From: Leptobrachium leishanense
Taxonomy: Eukaryota; Chordata; Amphibia; Anura; Megophryidae
DNA: 64,000 nucleotides
Direction of reading: 5' to 3'
Assembly (NCBI GenBank): GCA_009667805.1
Contig: CM019063.1
Coordinates: forward strand, 54,420,881-54,484,880
In this document: positions 35,437 through 45,597 of the stretch, piece after piece
Layout of the letters: every line of letters begins with the position of its first letter
Numbering within the stretch: position 1 is the first letter of the stretch
Made by a program: the position numbers and the translations under genes
Notes under the pieces: generated by a model
The model's input: the letters and a program-made list of their open reading frames with translations, nothing else
What the model was told of the DNA's origin: nothing
Databases searched by the model: none

Positions 35437-36715
35437 TTGGGCAGTATATACCCATGTGTGAGCTACTTCGGCAGTATATACCCATGTGTGTGCTACTGGG
35501 GGCAATATATACCCATGTGTGAGCTACAGGGGGCAGTATATACCCATATGTGAGCTACTGGGGGCAGTATATACCCATGTGTGAGCTACTGGGCAGTATA
35601 TACACATGTGTGAGCTACTGGGGCAGTATATATCCATGTGTGAGCTACTGGGGCAATATATATATCAATGTGTGAGCTACTGCGGGCAAAATATATAAAT
35701 GTGTGAGCTACTATGGCAGTATATACCCATATGTGAGCTACTGGGGGCAGTATATACCCATGTGTGAGCTACTGCAGGTAGTATATATCCATGTGTGAGC
35801 TACTGGGGCAGTATATATCCATGTGTGAGCTACTGGGGGCAGTGTATATCCATGTGTTGTAACATTTGGGGCTTCCAGCCCCTCCGGTGTGCTCGGCGGT
35901 AGCATGTCTGATGCTGCTCGCTTACCAGCGCCCGGTTTAAATAGAGTCAGGCAGGGAGGTGGTTGCATGAGGCGCGGCTTGAGAGGGGGGCACTGTCTGG
36001 TGACGCGGACCTATCAGAAGAGTCCAGGTCTTTTAAAAACCAACAGTTCCTTCTAAGCAGTGCCAGATCGTGGTTATCCATACCTGAGCTCCCTGTACTT
36101 GTATTCTCTCGTGATTGAACCTGTTATTGACCTCTGATTGTTTTCTGACTATTCTGCCTTCCGTTGCCCTAGACTATTTTCTTGTACTACGCTCCTGCAC
36201 TGATATCGACCCGGATATTCCCTTTGACTATTCTATACTCTGTATTCCTGATTCTGGCTCGTCTGACTACCCCCGTGTTGCTGACCTGGTTTTGTATTAC
36301 GACATTGTCTTTGATTAATCCTTTCTGTCTAGATAGTATACCTGGCCAATTATAAGGACCAGACAGTTAGGGATTCTTCTACGGCTACCCTGTTGGTAGC
36401 TTTTGGGCTCTGTGGAGTGTTGGGCTTTAAGGACTGCGTGGTGGGATCCGGGAACCGTGACATTTGTGAGCTACTGGGGGCAGTATATACCCATGTGTGA
36501 GCTTCTGGGGGAAATATATACCCATGTGTGAGCTGCTGGGGCAATATATACCCATGTGTGAGCTGTGGGGGCAATATATACCCATGTGTGAGCTGCTGGG
36601 TACAATATACACCCATGTGTGAGCTACTGGGTCAGTATATACCCATGTGTGAGCTACTTGGGCAGTACATACCCATGTGTGAGCTACTGGGGCCAGTATA
36701 TGCCCATGTGTGAGC
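35437..36715. repeat. 29-31-bp tandem array (GTGTGAGCTACTGGGG)
   Basis: About 14 units at 35437-35857 and 8 more at 36464-36715, each with CCATGTGTGAGCTACTGGG then GCAGTATATAC. They are split by a solo LTR at 35858-36462. Unit length varies by 1-3 bp through the G-run. Confidence 0.9.
35858..36462 (+). mobile_element. Solo LTR, gypsy-like, inside the tandem array
   Basis: Begins TGTAACATTTGGGG and ends GAACCGTGACA (TG...CA). The flanks TGTGT (35853-35857) and TTTGT (36463-36467) are a 5-bp TSD with one mismatch. Removal restores the array unit CCATGTGTGAGCTAC. A TTTAAATAG TATA-like motif lies near 35936, followed by T-rich GTTATTGACCTCTG text resembling the LTR at 6421-7193. No coding region. 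Confidence 0.75.
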
Positions 36716-36807
36716 TCTGATACGTTCACACATGTCACGTGGTTTTTTTTGGGGGGGCGCAAGTAGCTGGTCTGGCCTAGGGTGCAAAATAGTCTAGCAC
36801 CGGCCCT

Positions 36808-37671
36808 CCATACACAGGCATTATGCAGCACATACAGATACAAGGTGTTGCTGTAATTGCCATACACAGGCATTATGCAGCACATACAGATACAAGGTGT
36901 TGCTGTAATTGCCACACACAGGCATTATGCGGCACATACAGATACAAGGTGTTGCTGTAATTGCCATACACAGGCATTATGCAGCACATACAGATACAAG
37001 GTGTTGCTGTAAATGCCATACACAGGCATTATGCAGCACATACAGATACAAGGTGTTGCTGCAATTGCAATACACAGGCATTATGCAGCACATACAGTTA
37101 CAAGGTGTTGCTGTAATTGCCATACACATGCATTATGCAGCACATACAGATACAAGGTGTTGCTGTAAATGCCATACACAGGCATTATGCAGCACATACA
37201 GATACAAGGTGTTGCTGTAATTGCCATACACAGGTATTATGCAGCACATACAGATACAAGGTGTTGCTGTAATTGCCATACACATGCATTATGCAGCACA
37301 TACAGATACAAGGTGTTGCTGTAAATGCCATACACAGGCATTATGCAGCACATACAGATACAAGGTGTTGCTGCAATTGCAATACACAGGCATTATGCAG
37401 CACATACAGGTACAAGGTGTTGCTGTAATTGTATACACAGGCATTATGCAGCACATACAGATACAAGCTGTTGCTGTAATTGCCATACACAGGCATTATG
37501 CAGCACATACAGATACAAGCTGTTGCTGTAATTGTCATACACAGGCATTATGCAGCACATACAGATACAAGGTGTTGCTGTAATTGCCATACACAGGCAT
37601 TCTGCAGCACATACAGATACAAGGTGTTGCTGTAATTGCCATACACAGGCATTATGCAGCACATACAGATA
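36808..37671. repeat. 52-bp tandem array, right part (about 16 units)
   Basis: Continuation of the array interrupted at 35033, in the inverse orientation to 45-718. Groups of units repeat in order (TGTAAATGCC, CTGCAATTGCAATAC, ACATGCATT variants at about 37000-37150 and about 37270-37390), indicating a duplicated block of several units. Confidence 0.92.
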
Positions 37672-37705
37672 TTGCAATGCTAATAATCTCATTATGATCA
37701 GTATC

Positions 37706-38385
37706 AATTTACATATTATTATTATTATTATACTTTATTTATATAGCCTCAGCATATTCTGCAGCGCTGAACAATGGGCACAGTATAGACAGGGTTACAA
37801 TACATTGAGACTGAACAACATTTGATAAACCAGTACAGGAGGAAAGGAGGGCCCTATTCCCGTGGGAACTCACAATCTAGAAGGGTTAGGGGTGGAAACA
37901 GGAGGAGAGGACTGCGAGGTGAGAGTGATGGACTGCAAGGTTAGAGTGATGGACTGGTTGGGGCAGTGAGGTGTTTTAGTGAGTTGAGTGGTCGGCTTGC
38001 CTGAATAGAAATGCCTTAAGAGAGCGTTTCAAGGAAGGGAAACTAGGGGAAAGTCTGACCGTACGAGGGAGAGCGTTCCAGGGGATGGGGTTACGTGTGA
38101 GAAGTCCTGCAGTCTATCATGGGAAGAGGTGATGCGGGGAGAAGCTAGGCGCAGATCATTGTTTGATCTTAGGGAGCGGGCTGGGGTGTATTTGGTGATT
38201 AGTAAGGACAGGTAGTGGAGAGCTGAGTAAGTGAGGGCTTTGTAGGTCAGGGTAAGGATTTTGAATTAAATTCTGCAGTGGATGGGGAGCCAGTGAAGGG
38301 ACTCGCAGAGAGGAGCAGAGACAGAGCGGAGGGTGAGGTGGATGAGCCTGGCGTAGGCTTTCAGAATGGATTGTAGGTGGGAGAG
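37706..38385 (-). mobile_element. L2-like LINE 3' part, 680 bp
   Basis: ATT tail then TTTATATAGCCTCAGCATATT, CTGCAGCGCTGAACAATGGG, GGGCCCTATTCCCGTGGGAA, GTACGAGGGAGAGCGTTCC and GTGATGCGGGGAGAAGCTAGG, colinear with 15403-16020. Non-coding 3' region plus the last RT codons. It stops near 38385 at TTGTAGGTGGGAGAG. Confidence 0.85.
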
Positions 38386-38514
38386 AGTGAAAAATACTAT
38401 GGAAACCACTTGATTGTGATTGTGTGATTGTGATTTGTCAAAATAATTTCTCTTTAACACCTTTTTAATACTATATAAAGCTCTGGGTCTTGAACAGCAG
38501 ATGTCATTCTTTAA

Positions 38515-39005
38515 TTAGTCCTTTCACTACCAAAATCGAGTTAACTCTCCAGTCACCGTGGAGAGAGGAACAACTTGCTGTAATTAGCAGAACCAACACC
38601 TTACAGCAGCCAGGGATTTGGCAGAATACAGGGAGAGCTATGGGGTCACTCACTGCTGTACAGGGTTAAGATTCAGAGGGTTATAACAGCTCCAGTATTT
38701 GACACAAATGCCATTTCTGCCTGTATGCTGATAATGCAGACCACTTGTGAAATTGTCTAAGATAAGAGACGCCATCTAGAGTTCAGAATCTTTAATTCGA
38801 ACTATATCTCTTTAATGGATAAACAAATACAAGAAATCGTATAAATTTGCAAGTTTCCATTCTTTTAATTTTTGTCAGAACAACTATCTCTGTGCAAATT
38901 ATGTAATTTACCGTAAAATTAATTGTTAGCTTTGCATCAAGCGTTTCAAATATATTATAGGATACTTTTTTTTCAACAAAATTTGGTTAGTAGTGAAGGG
39001 GTTAA
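38515..39005 (-). mobile_element. Compact TTAA element without 52-bp array (copy 5)
   Basis: Left end TTAGTCCTTTCACTACC, right end TAGTGAAGGGGTTAA (TTAA 39002-39005), so CCYTTCACTACC is an inverted terminal repeat. The interior is colinear with copies 2 and 4, inversely: CAGAATACAGGGAGAGCTATGG, CACTGCTGTACAGGG, CTGTATGCTGATAATGCAGA, GCCATCTAGAGTTCAGAA. It goes directly from the left shared block to the right shared block without any 52-bp repeat, giving the array-free form of the family. Confidence 0.82.
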
Positions 39006-40101
39006 GGCCGTTAGATCAGGAAGATAAGTTAAATAAAACAAAAACATAAAATAATGTCGCTGTAGAAAACAGGAAGAAAGTATCTTCTATATGAAACTTA
39101 TCTCTGAATATATTTATTCTTTTTCTTTTAGCTATCCATGAAATAGAGATACAATTATTTTAATCAGTCTATAACCCAGACAATATATGCAAAAAAACAT
39201 ATATATATTTATATATATAAAAGATATATATGTAAAAAAAAACAACTTAAAAGGAAAAAAGCACGCACATTATCTAGCAGCAGATAAAAGCTCCGCGTGT
39301 CTTTATATACAGAGTATTTTTTTGTTTCTTTCTTCTCTTTTAGTGCTTACAGATTTCTGCGAAAATTGGAATTACTTTTTAGATTAAAAATAATTGCCTG
39401 GTGCATTCATCCAAAAAAACTATATGTTCAAAAGATTAAGAGTAATTTCACCAAATATTTAGATACAATAGAAATGCTTGATAAGCCACGTGGATACATC
39501 AAATGGATCTCTGACATCAAAAGAGATTTTTCTAAAGTAAAATTCATGAAGTGTAGCAACTTAATGTTGGAACAGATACGCTAGAAGGGCATTCTGTATT
39601 GTTATAGTGCTGAACTCATTACACAATACTTACTGAATGCCCTTTTGAACATTAAATTATAATAGTTTCCTATATTAATAAGCAATAAGTAAATGAAGCA
39701 CTAAAGAATTACAATGTTGCTGGCCATAAAAATCCAGCCTAGTGACAATATAAAAATCCTAATGAACTTCTCTAGCTCATTTAAAACCAAGTTCATATTA
39801 TGATGCAGCCTCGTTCGGAATATTATTACTTTAAAAGGATTTATGTAGTACAACAGGCCCACATTCCTGCTCCTGTTTCTTTGTTCCACGTTTGGTTCTG
39901 TTTATGCAGATATACCCTCTTTTGTCTGTTTCGACAAGGTTTTTTCTACGGTGTGGTGTGAGTCATGTGTGATTGTGTTCTCATCACTCAAACTTTCCTA
40001 AAAGGACTGTAACCAAAGCTCCCTCTACCTTTGTGCCCTCACCCTCCTTGGCACCCTTGCCCACACTTTACGTGGCCTCTGTGCCCAATGGAGAATTGTG
40101 G
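39006..40101. other. No gene recognised
   Basis: AT-rich DNA with a TATATA run near 39195-39235. Open frames up to about 95 codons (39297-39584) contain no motif I recognise. From about 39990 the sequence becomes C-rich and may belong to a longer repeat interrupted by the next element. Confidence 0.45.
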
Positions 40102-40109
40102 ATGCTGGC

Positions 40110-40783
40110 TAGTGATGGGCCGAACACCCCTGTGTTCGGTTCATATTCGAACATTAGAACAGCTCAAATGTTCGAATACAAACCCGAACACAATGCAACC
40201 CAATGGGGGTCGAACATGCAAAATGTGTTCACAGTTCTCCTAAATGTACCTGTGGCTGCAGCCCCCGGCCCCCATACCTCACCTGTCCTGCTGCTGTCCC
40301 AGCCTCCTGTTCCTCCAGACCGTCTGCTCCTCCGACCAGACGCGGCTCCTCTGCCCCACTCCTCGTCTTCATGCTGAGCCTTGATTGGGCAAAGTCCTGC
40401 ACCTGACCTGGACTTTGCCCAATCAGGGCTCAATATTGAATTAGAGCTCTGATTGGGCAATGTCCAGGTCAGGCGCAGGACTTTGCCGAATCAGGGCTCA
40501 GTCAGCATGAAGACGAGGCGTGAGGCAGAGGAACCGGAGACAAACAGTGGAGGAACAGGAGGGCTGAAGGCACGGGGGCCGGGGGGCTGCAGCCACAGGT
40601 CTCCTAAATGTACTGACAGCTGCTGGTACATTTAGGAGAACTGTGAACGCATTTTCAGGAATTTTTTATTATGAAATGTCCGCGGTCGAACAGACCACGA
40701 ACATCCTATAATGTTCGGCATTCGCCAAACACTCGATCGGCCGATCAAACTAACGTTCGAGTCGAATCGGCAGCCCATCCCTA
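40110..40783. mobile_element. hAT non-autonomous element (TAGNGATGGGC family), 674 bp
   Basis: Starts TAGTGATGGGCCGAAC and ends GGCAGCCCATCCCTA, flanked by a perfect 8-bp TSD, ATGCTGGC (40102-40109 and 40784-40791). The interior has GTTCGAAC-like motifs at both ends and a GC-rich centre with an inverted repeat around GACTTTGCCCAATCAGGGCTCA (40390-40500). No transposase. Confidence 0.92.
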
Positions 40784-40791
40784 ATGCTGGC

Positions 40792-42048
40792 ATCCTGCCA
40801 AGAGATCGGGGACCAATTTGGCAAAGCCAGTTATCAAAGACAATGGGCATAGTGGTCAGCTAAAGGTTAATGAGTTAGAAATACATCTAGCTTGAAACTG
40901 TTGGTATTTTAGGAGTTAGTTTGTGTTTGTGATACAATGTAGACGTATTATTCTCCTATCTGTATGTTCTTAGATTTATCTGATGCTCTGTGTTTGTTAA
41001 TCTCATCTATTGTGTAACTGATTAGGTGTCTGTGTCTTCTTTAGGAATTCAACTCCCCCCTCATGTAGACAATGTATTTGGTTGATTGTTTCATGTTACC
41101 TCTGCCCTTTCTGTTGTCCATAAAACTGCTCTCATTTTCATTCTCATTTTCCCATGCACTAAGCTGCGTCTGGTGATTGTGGAGAGATACTTAGAAAGAT
41201 ACAGCACTCCCTCAAGTTCTGGCTGAGGGTTGTGAGAAGGAAGCTGCTGCGGATCAGCTTGGCTTAAGAGAAGGGATGGACGCTGTAGCAGCTTTGGGTC
41301 TGGTCCACAAGCTGGAGACCAGTACACCCCAATTGCTGTTACAAGGACGCTCTACTCATCCTAACCGCTTTATTGTTTTAAAGTGGCCGGGATGTGAGGA
41401 GTGCCCCCTGCGACGAGAGTCACTTTGAACTTGGGTACATGGACCTAGAAATGCGTTTGGGAGGTGCAGGCCTGATGTTTATATTGTTTCCCTGTCCTCT
41501 CTTATGTTGAAGTCACCTTGTACCTACAATTCTAGGTACAGGGTGTTTGTGTTTTCTGTGTCCTATTCCCTGATGTCTGCTTTGTATTATTATTCCCTTA
41601 TGTATTTATTGTAGAGTGTCATGTATAGTAGTAGTATATATACTGTGCTGTTTCCCTTATGGGTATGTGTAATTGATTCCTTTTTTCCACATGATCCCAT
41701 CAAACCCACCTGGATCTGGCTCAAACCAGATCTCTCTGCCCCTCAGCCTTTGTTTCATTAGGGCGTGTGTGTGGAAGTATGGAAAGGCTGGCGTGTGTTT
41801 TCCATTGTTTTCTGTGCATACCCTGTGTGTGTTTTTGCAACTGTAAACCTTGAATAAAGTCAATGCCAGTTTTGTTTTCATCCTCTAAGGAGGACCTGCG
41901 GCTATTGATTGGGTGAGTTTGGGCCAGAATCAGTACTCCTTTGGGATACTAATGGCAAGGGGAGCATTCTGCACGTGGGTACGGGACCCCAACATTATAC
42001 CCCTCCTCTCATCTTCTCCCAGCTCCCCTGATCTAGTGAAATCAAAAG
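40792..42048. other. Unclassified repeat-like DNA; contains segment shared with 60880-61050
   Basis: 41140-41337, read inversely, matches 60880-61050: GGACCAGACCCAAAC, CAGATCTGCAGCAGCTT, ACAACCCTCAGCCAGAACTT, GAGGGAGTGCTGTA and CCAGACGCAGCTTAGTGCA. Near 41853 is AATAAAG after a T-rich stretch, and GGTACGGGACCCCAACA lies at about 41978. This could be part of an LTR-type element, but no TG/CA boundary or TSD was established. Confidence 0.45.
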
Positions 42049-43097
42049 CAGAGGTGGGACCAAGTGATTGTTTTTCAAGTCACGAGTAAATCTCAAGTCT
42101 TTGTATTTAAGTACCGAGTCGAGAAAGGCAAGTCCTGAGTCATGACAGGCAAGTCCTGAGTTGACCCAGTCAAGCACCGAGTTAAGTCCCGAGTCAATTC
42201 CCAAGTCAAGAAAGGCATGTCCCAATTTGAATACCAAGTCAAGAGAGGCAAGTCCAGAGTCAAATCCCAAATCAAGACAGGCAAGTCCCGAGTCAAGTCC
42301 CGAGTCAAGAGAGGCAGGTCCCGAGTCAAATCCCAAGTCAAGACAGGCAAGTCTAGGTCAAGTCCTCAGCTTTAAACTTCAAGTGTTAAACAAATCATTA
42401 GTGCTCTTTGCATAAATTTGTTTCAGAGCATTAATTACTCAAGAAGAGTTTTAGAATATGTTTATCTTTTCTCACTTTAATTTCATGTGAGATTAAAAAT
42501 GTGAAATTCTGAAATACACTTAGCTGAGAATAACAAAATTATTATAGAAATAACACAACTGCCAAGAACCCAAGTAAAAATGCTCTGCTGTCATACTTTG
42601 AGTGAAGGATTGAATGTTTGAATCAGTGAGATTTGTTTTCTTTGGACCCTATTGCACTTGTAAAAGATTAAGTTTGCCAAAAGTCTGTCAGACTTCTGAG
42701 TACGATGGGGACGTAGTATGATGCCTCCTTGGCTGAAGACACGATCCACCAGAGCACTAGAAGCAGGCACTGCCAATACCCTCTAAATAGTGCTGGAAGA
42801 GTCTTTGTGTTCATAGTCCAAAACAAAGAGAGAATACTGACATGACATTTTATTATATTTTATCATTTAGTTAGGTATTTCAAAGATATTGTTTTTTTTG
42901 GCATTCTCCAGCCTACATTGATCACAACTCTGACCTCAGGTTATGGATTATATAATGTCTTTCCAAGTCATAGGGTTCAAGTCCAAGTCAAGTCTCGAGT
43001 CACCGCTGTCAAAATCTATTGTCAAGTCACAAGTCTTCTTTGAATATGTTAAGTCGAGTCGCAAGTCATCAAAGTCGTGCTCAAGTCCACACCTCTG
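42049..43097 (-). mobile_element. hAT element with CAGAGGTG termini and AAGTC repeats
   Basis: Left end CAGAGGTGGGACCAAGTG, right end inversely CAGAGGTGTGGACTTGAGC. Both flanks are packed with AAGTC/GAGTC repeats (CCGAGTCAAGTCC), a hallmark of a vertebrate hAT family with GTCAAGTC-rich ends. The centre retains a transposase C-terminal fragment. The immediate flanks (ATCAAAAG and GTGGTTGT) do not form an 8-bp TSD, so one flank may have been altered. Confidence 0.8.
42591..42776 (-). pseudogene. hAT transposase C-terminal dimerisation remnant
   Basis: The minus-strand frame begins AVPASSALVDRVFSQGG and continues IILRPHRTQKSDRLLANLIF, then LKCN-like YKCN. This is the conserved hAT dimerisation block (VPASSA-RVFSQGG-LRPHR-L-NLIFLK). 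It is followed by only about 15 residues before a stop. The rest of the transposase, including the BED zinc finger and RNase H-like core, is absent. It is non-functional. Confidence 0.85.
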
Positions 43098-43535
43098 GTG
43101 GTTGTTAGTGTTCAGTTAGCCGAGTGAGGATGATGCTTATGATGAGAGCAAAAATGGAAAAAAGGCAGTCTTAGTGCAGAGTATTTTTTTTTAAGTGTAT
43201 TAGGTTTAGGAGGTAATAGGGGTATATACTTATGGGGTGTCAAATGCTATTTAGGGTTATAAATTAAAATGTGGAGTTTGAGAAGGCTATGGCAAAGGGA
43301 GGGTTATAGCAGGGATCTCAAAATCCGCTCCCCCCAGATGTTTTTGGCATACAATTCCCAGAATTGTTTGAATGTAGCAAATGGCCAGAAAATCATGGCA
43401 GGTGTACCTCACGGGCGACTAAGGTTGCAACAGGTGAGACTCCAATATGCAGTGAGACAAACAGTTAAACCTGAAAAGGAACAAAGACAACTGGATACAC
43501 AAGAGCATGCTTGGGCACAGGTGACAGGACCTTAG
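43098..43535. other. No gene recognised
   Basis: Short spacer between the hAT element and the 35-bp array. CAGATGTTTTTGGCATACAATTCC followed by TTGTTTGAATGTAGC is of unknown origin. Confidence 0.45.
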
Positions 43536-44395
43536 GTTCCTGGAGATGGACACAGCTGACAAGACCTTGGGTTGCTGGAGATGGGTGCAGTTGACGAGAC
43601 CGTGGGTTGCTGGAGATGGACACAGCTGACAAGATCTTGGGTTGCTGGAGATGGACACAGCTCATCGGACCGTGGGTTGCTGGAGACAGACACAGCTGAC
43701 AAGATCTTGGGTTGCTGGAGATGGATGCAGTTGACAAGACCGTGGGATGCTGGAGATGGACACAGCTGACAAGATCTTGGGTTGCTGGAGATGGACACAG
43801 CTCATCGGACCGTGGGTTGCTGGAGACAGACACAGCTGACAAGATCTTGGGTTGCTGGAGATAGACACGGCTGACAATACCTTAGGTTGCTGGAGATGGA
43901 CACAGCTCATCGGATCTTGGGTTGCTGGAGATAGACACAGCTGACAAGACCTTTCGTTGCTGGAGATAGACACAGCTGACAGGACCTTTCGTTGCTGGGG
44001 ATAGACACGGCTGACCAGGCATTTGGTTGCTGGAGATAGACACAGCTGACAGGACCTTTGGTTGCTGGGGATAGACACGGCTGACCAGGCCTTTGGTTGC
44101 TGGAGATGGACTCAGCTGACAAGACCTTGGGTTGTTGGAGATAGACACAGCTGACAGGACCTTTTGTTGCTGGAGATAGGCGCAGCTGACAGGACCTTTC
44201 GTTGCTGGAGATAGACACAGCTGACAGGACCTTTCGTTGCTGGGGATAGACACGGCTGACCAGGCCTTTGGTTGCTGGAGATGGACTCAGCTGACAAGAC
44301 CTTGGGTTGCTGGAGATAGACACAGCTGACGGGACCTTTCATTGCTGGAGATAGACACGGCTGACTGGGCCTTTGGTTGCTGGAGATAGACACGG
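43536..44395. repeat. 35-bp minisatellite, about 24 units
   Basis: The unit is close to GGTTGCTGGAGATAGACACA plus GCTGACAAGACCTTG, with successive GTTGCTGGAG at 43571 and 43606. Unit variants (acagctcatcggaccgt, gacaagatcttgg, caggcctttgg) recur in a four-unit order: the block beginning CACAGCTCATCGGACCG at 43657 recurs at 43797, 140 bp or 4 units later. ORFs up to 138 codons on the minus strand are by-products of a stop-free unit. Confidence 0.95.
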
Positions 44396-45597
44396 CAGAG
44401 TGTATTGGTGCTGGTTTTTCTCTGGAGCAAAGTGTAATGATGCTTAACATGCAACAAATGCTTACTCAATGGAGAAGCCCTGCTCATAGGTCACCAGATC
44501 AATCACTAATGATGTCACACACAGAGAGAACGCCAACGACACCCTCTGAGACCATTCTCAGAGAGATGGATATGCAGCTCTGATCCATCGTTCTGCGCAG
44601 ACACTATGGAACTTGGGTACATAAAGTTCTTAAGTAAAGCATGTGCGCGTTTCACTTTCTTCTTTCGGATGTGTCGTTTCAGCCCAAATCCAAAACGCAA
44701 AACAAATAAACTTTATCAGAACCGGAAATCTTCGTAGAGAGAACACGTCTGGGGATACTAAAAAGTCAGCGAATCGCAACATGCACTAACAAACGAACAA
44801 ACATTCCGAAAGGGGGAAAATATTATAAATCGGGGATAAACACCTAAAGCTACAAACTAATGGACGGTTGTCCAAAGGAAGGCTGCAAGTGCAATTTTGA
44901 AAGCAATGCAGGTTACAAAGGTTAGGAGAACTTGATGGGCAATTTATAAAAGAGGACTAACATTAGCGCGGTTTATAAAAGAAGAATAAAAGAAGAGCTA
45001 AAATATGTGACAATAAATGCAAGGAGAAAAGGTCAGAGAGGCAGACAGCGCGTGATTCATGAGATGTTTTTATTTATTAAAATGTCATGTTTCTAGGAAA
45101 TCGAGGCACATTAGGAGGACATAATCTGTTTTCTGCTCAGCACTTTTCTAATCTTCTGTCACTGATCCTGTTACCGTTTTCGGTGAAAACGCGTCTAATA
45201 TGCAAGTGTGGTGCAAGCAACGCGAGGTTCCTCTATTATCTTGCCTGATCTCACGCGCATTACAAGAAGATTTCAGTCTATTTATACCGGTGGCGGCGTC
45301 TTTAGAATAATCGCGTTTCCTTGTAACACTGTTGCCATTTAACCAATCCATAGTATTCCTATAAAGAGCTGATGTACATCATGTCTTTATGATTAGAAAT
45401 ACAAGTGGCATTTCATGTAGAGGGAAGGAATGCCGCGAGATTTGTCACCAGTCGATCCTCATCTCTCACATCTCTCCTTTGGTAGATCTCACCCAGCCTT
45501 CTTTCCTTATTCAGGGTTAAATTCCCGAAGCTAACACCCACTTACAAAATCTTCCAGGACTCTTTCAGTACCTACAGAGCTCGGGTTTCAGCAAATA
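44396..45597. other. No gene recognised
   Basis: Apparently single-copy DNA with no coding signal. Open frames do not exceed 70 codons. Confidence 0.5.

Larger units (their letters stand above)
35034..36807. mobile_element. hAT element with terminal hairpin, 31-bp array and nested LTR
   Basis: It is flanked by CCATACAC (35026-35033 and 36808-36815), an 8-bp TSD in the 52-bp array. The left end has AGAGCCGGCGCTG and the right end, inversely, AGGGCCGGTGCTA. The array sequence is restored when the element is removed. Because CCATACAC occurs in every array unit, the TSD is compatible with, but not unique proof of, hAT insertion. Interior: a hairpin, a 29-31-bp tandem array and a 605-bp LTR. Confidence 0.78.
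34573..37705. repeat. Second copy of tandem duplication: 52-bp element, interrupted by hAT
   Basis: 34573 resumes at TCAGTCACTGCTGCACAGGG, equivalent to 33870. It continues through a 52-bp array (about 34633-35033 and 36808-37671), the exit GATATTGCAATGCTAATAATC and the L2 tail. A 1.77-kb hAT insertion splits the array. Without it the two arrays have about 9 and about 24 units, so length has diverged since duplication. Confidence 0.78.

Noticed and set aside
43269..43535. 88-codon ORF before the 35-bp array
   Set aside because: No recognisable domain and no splice or start context that supports it.
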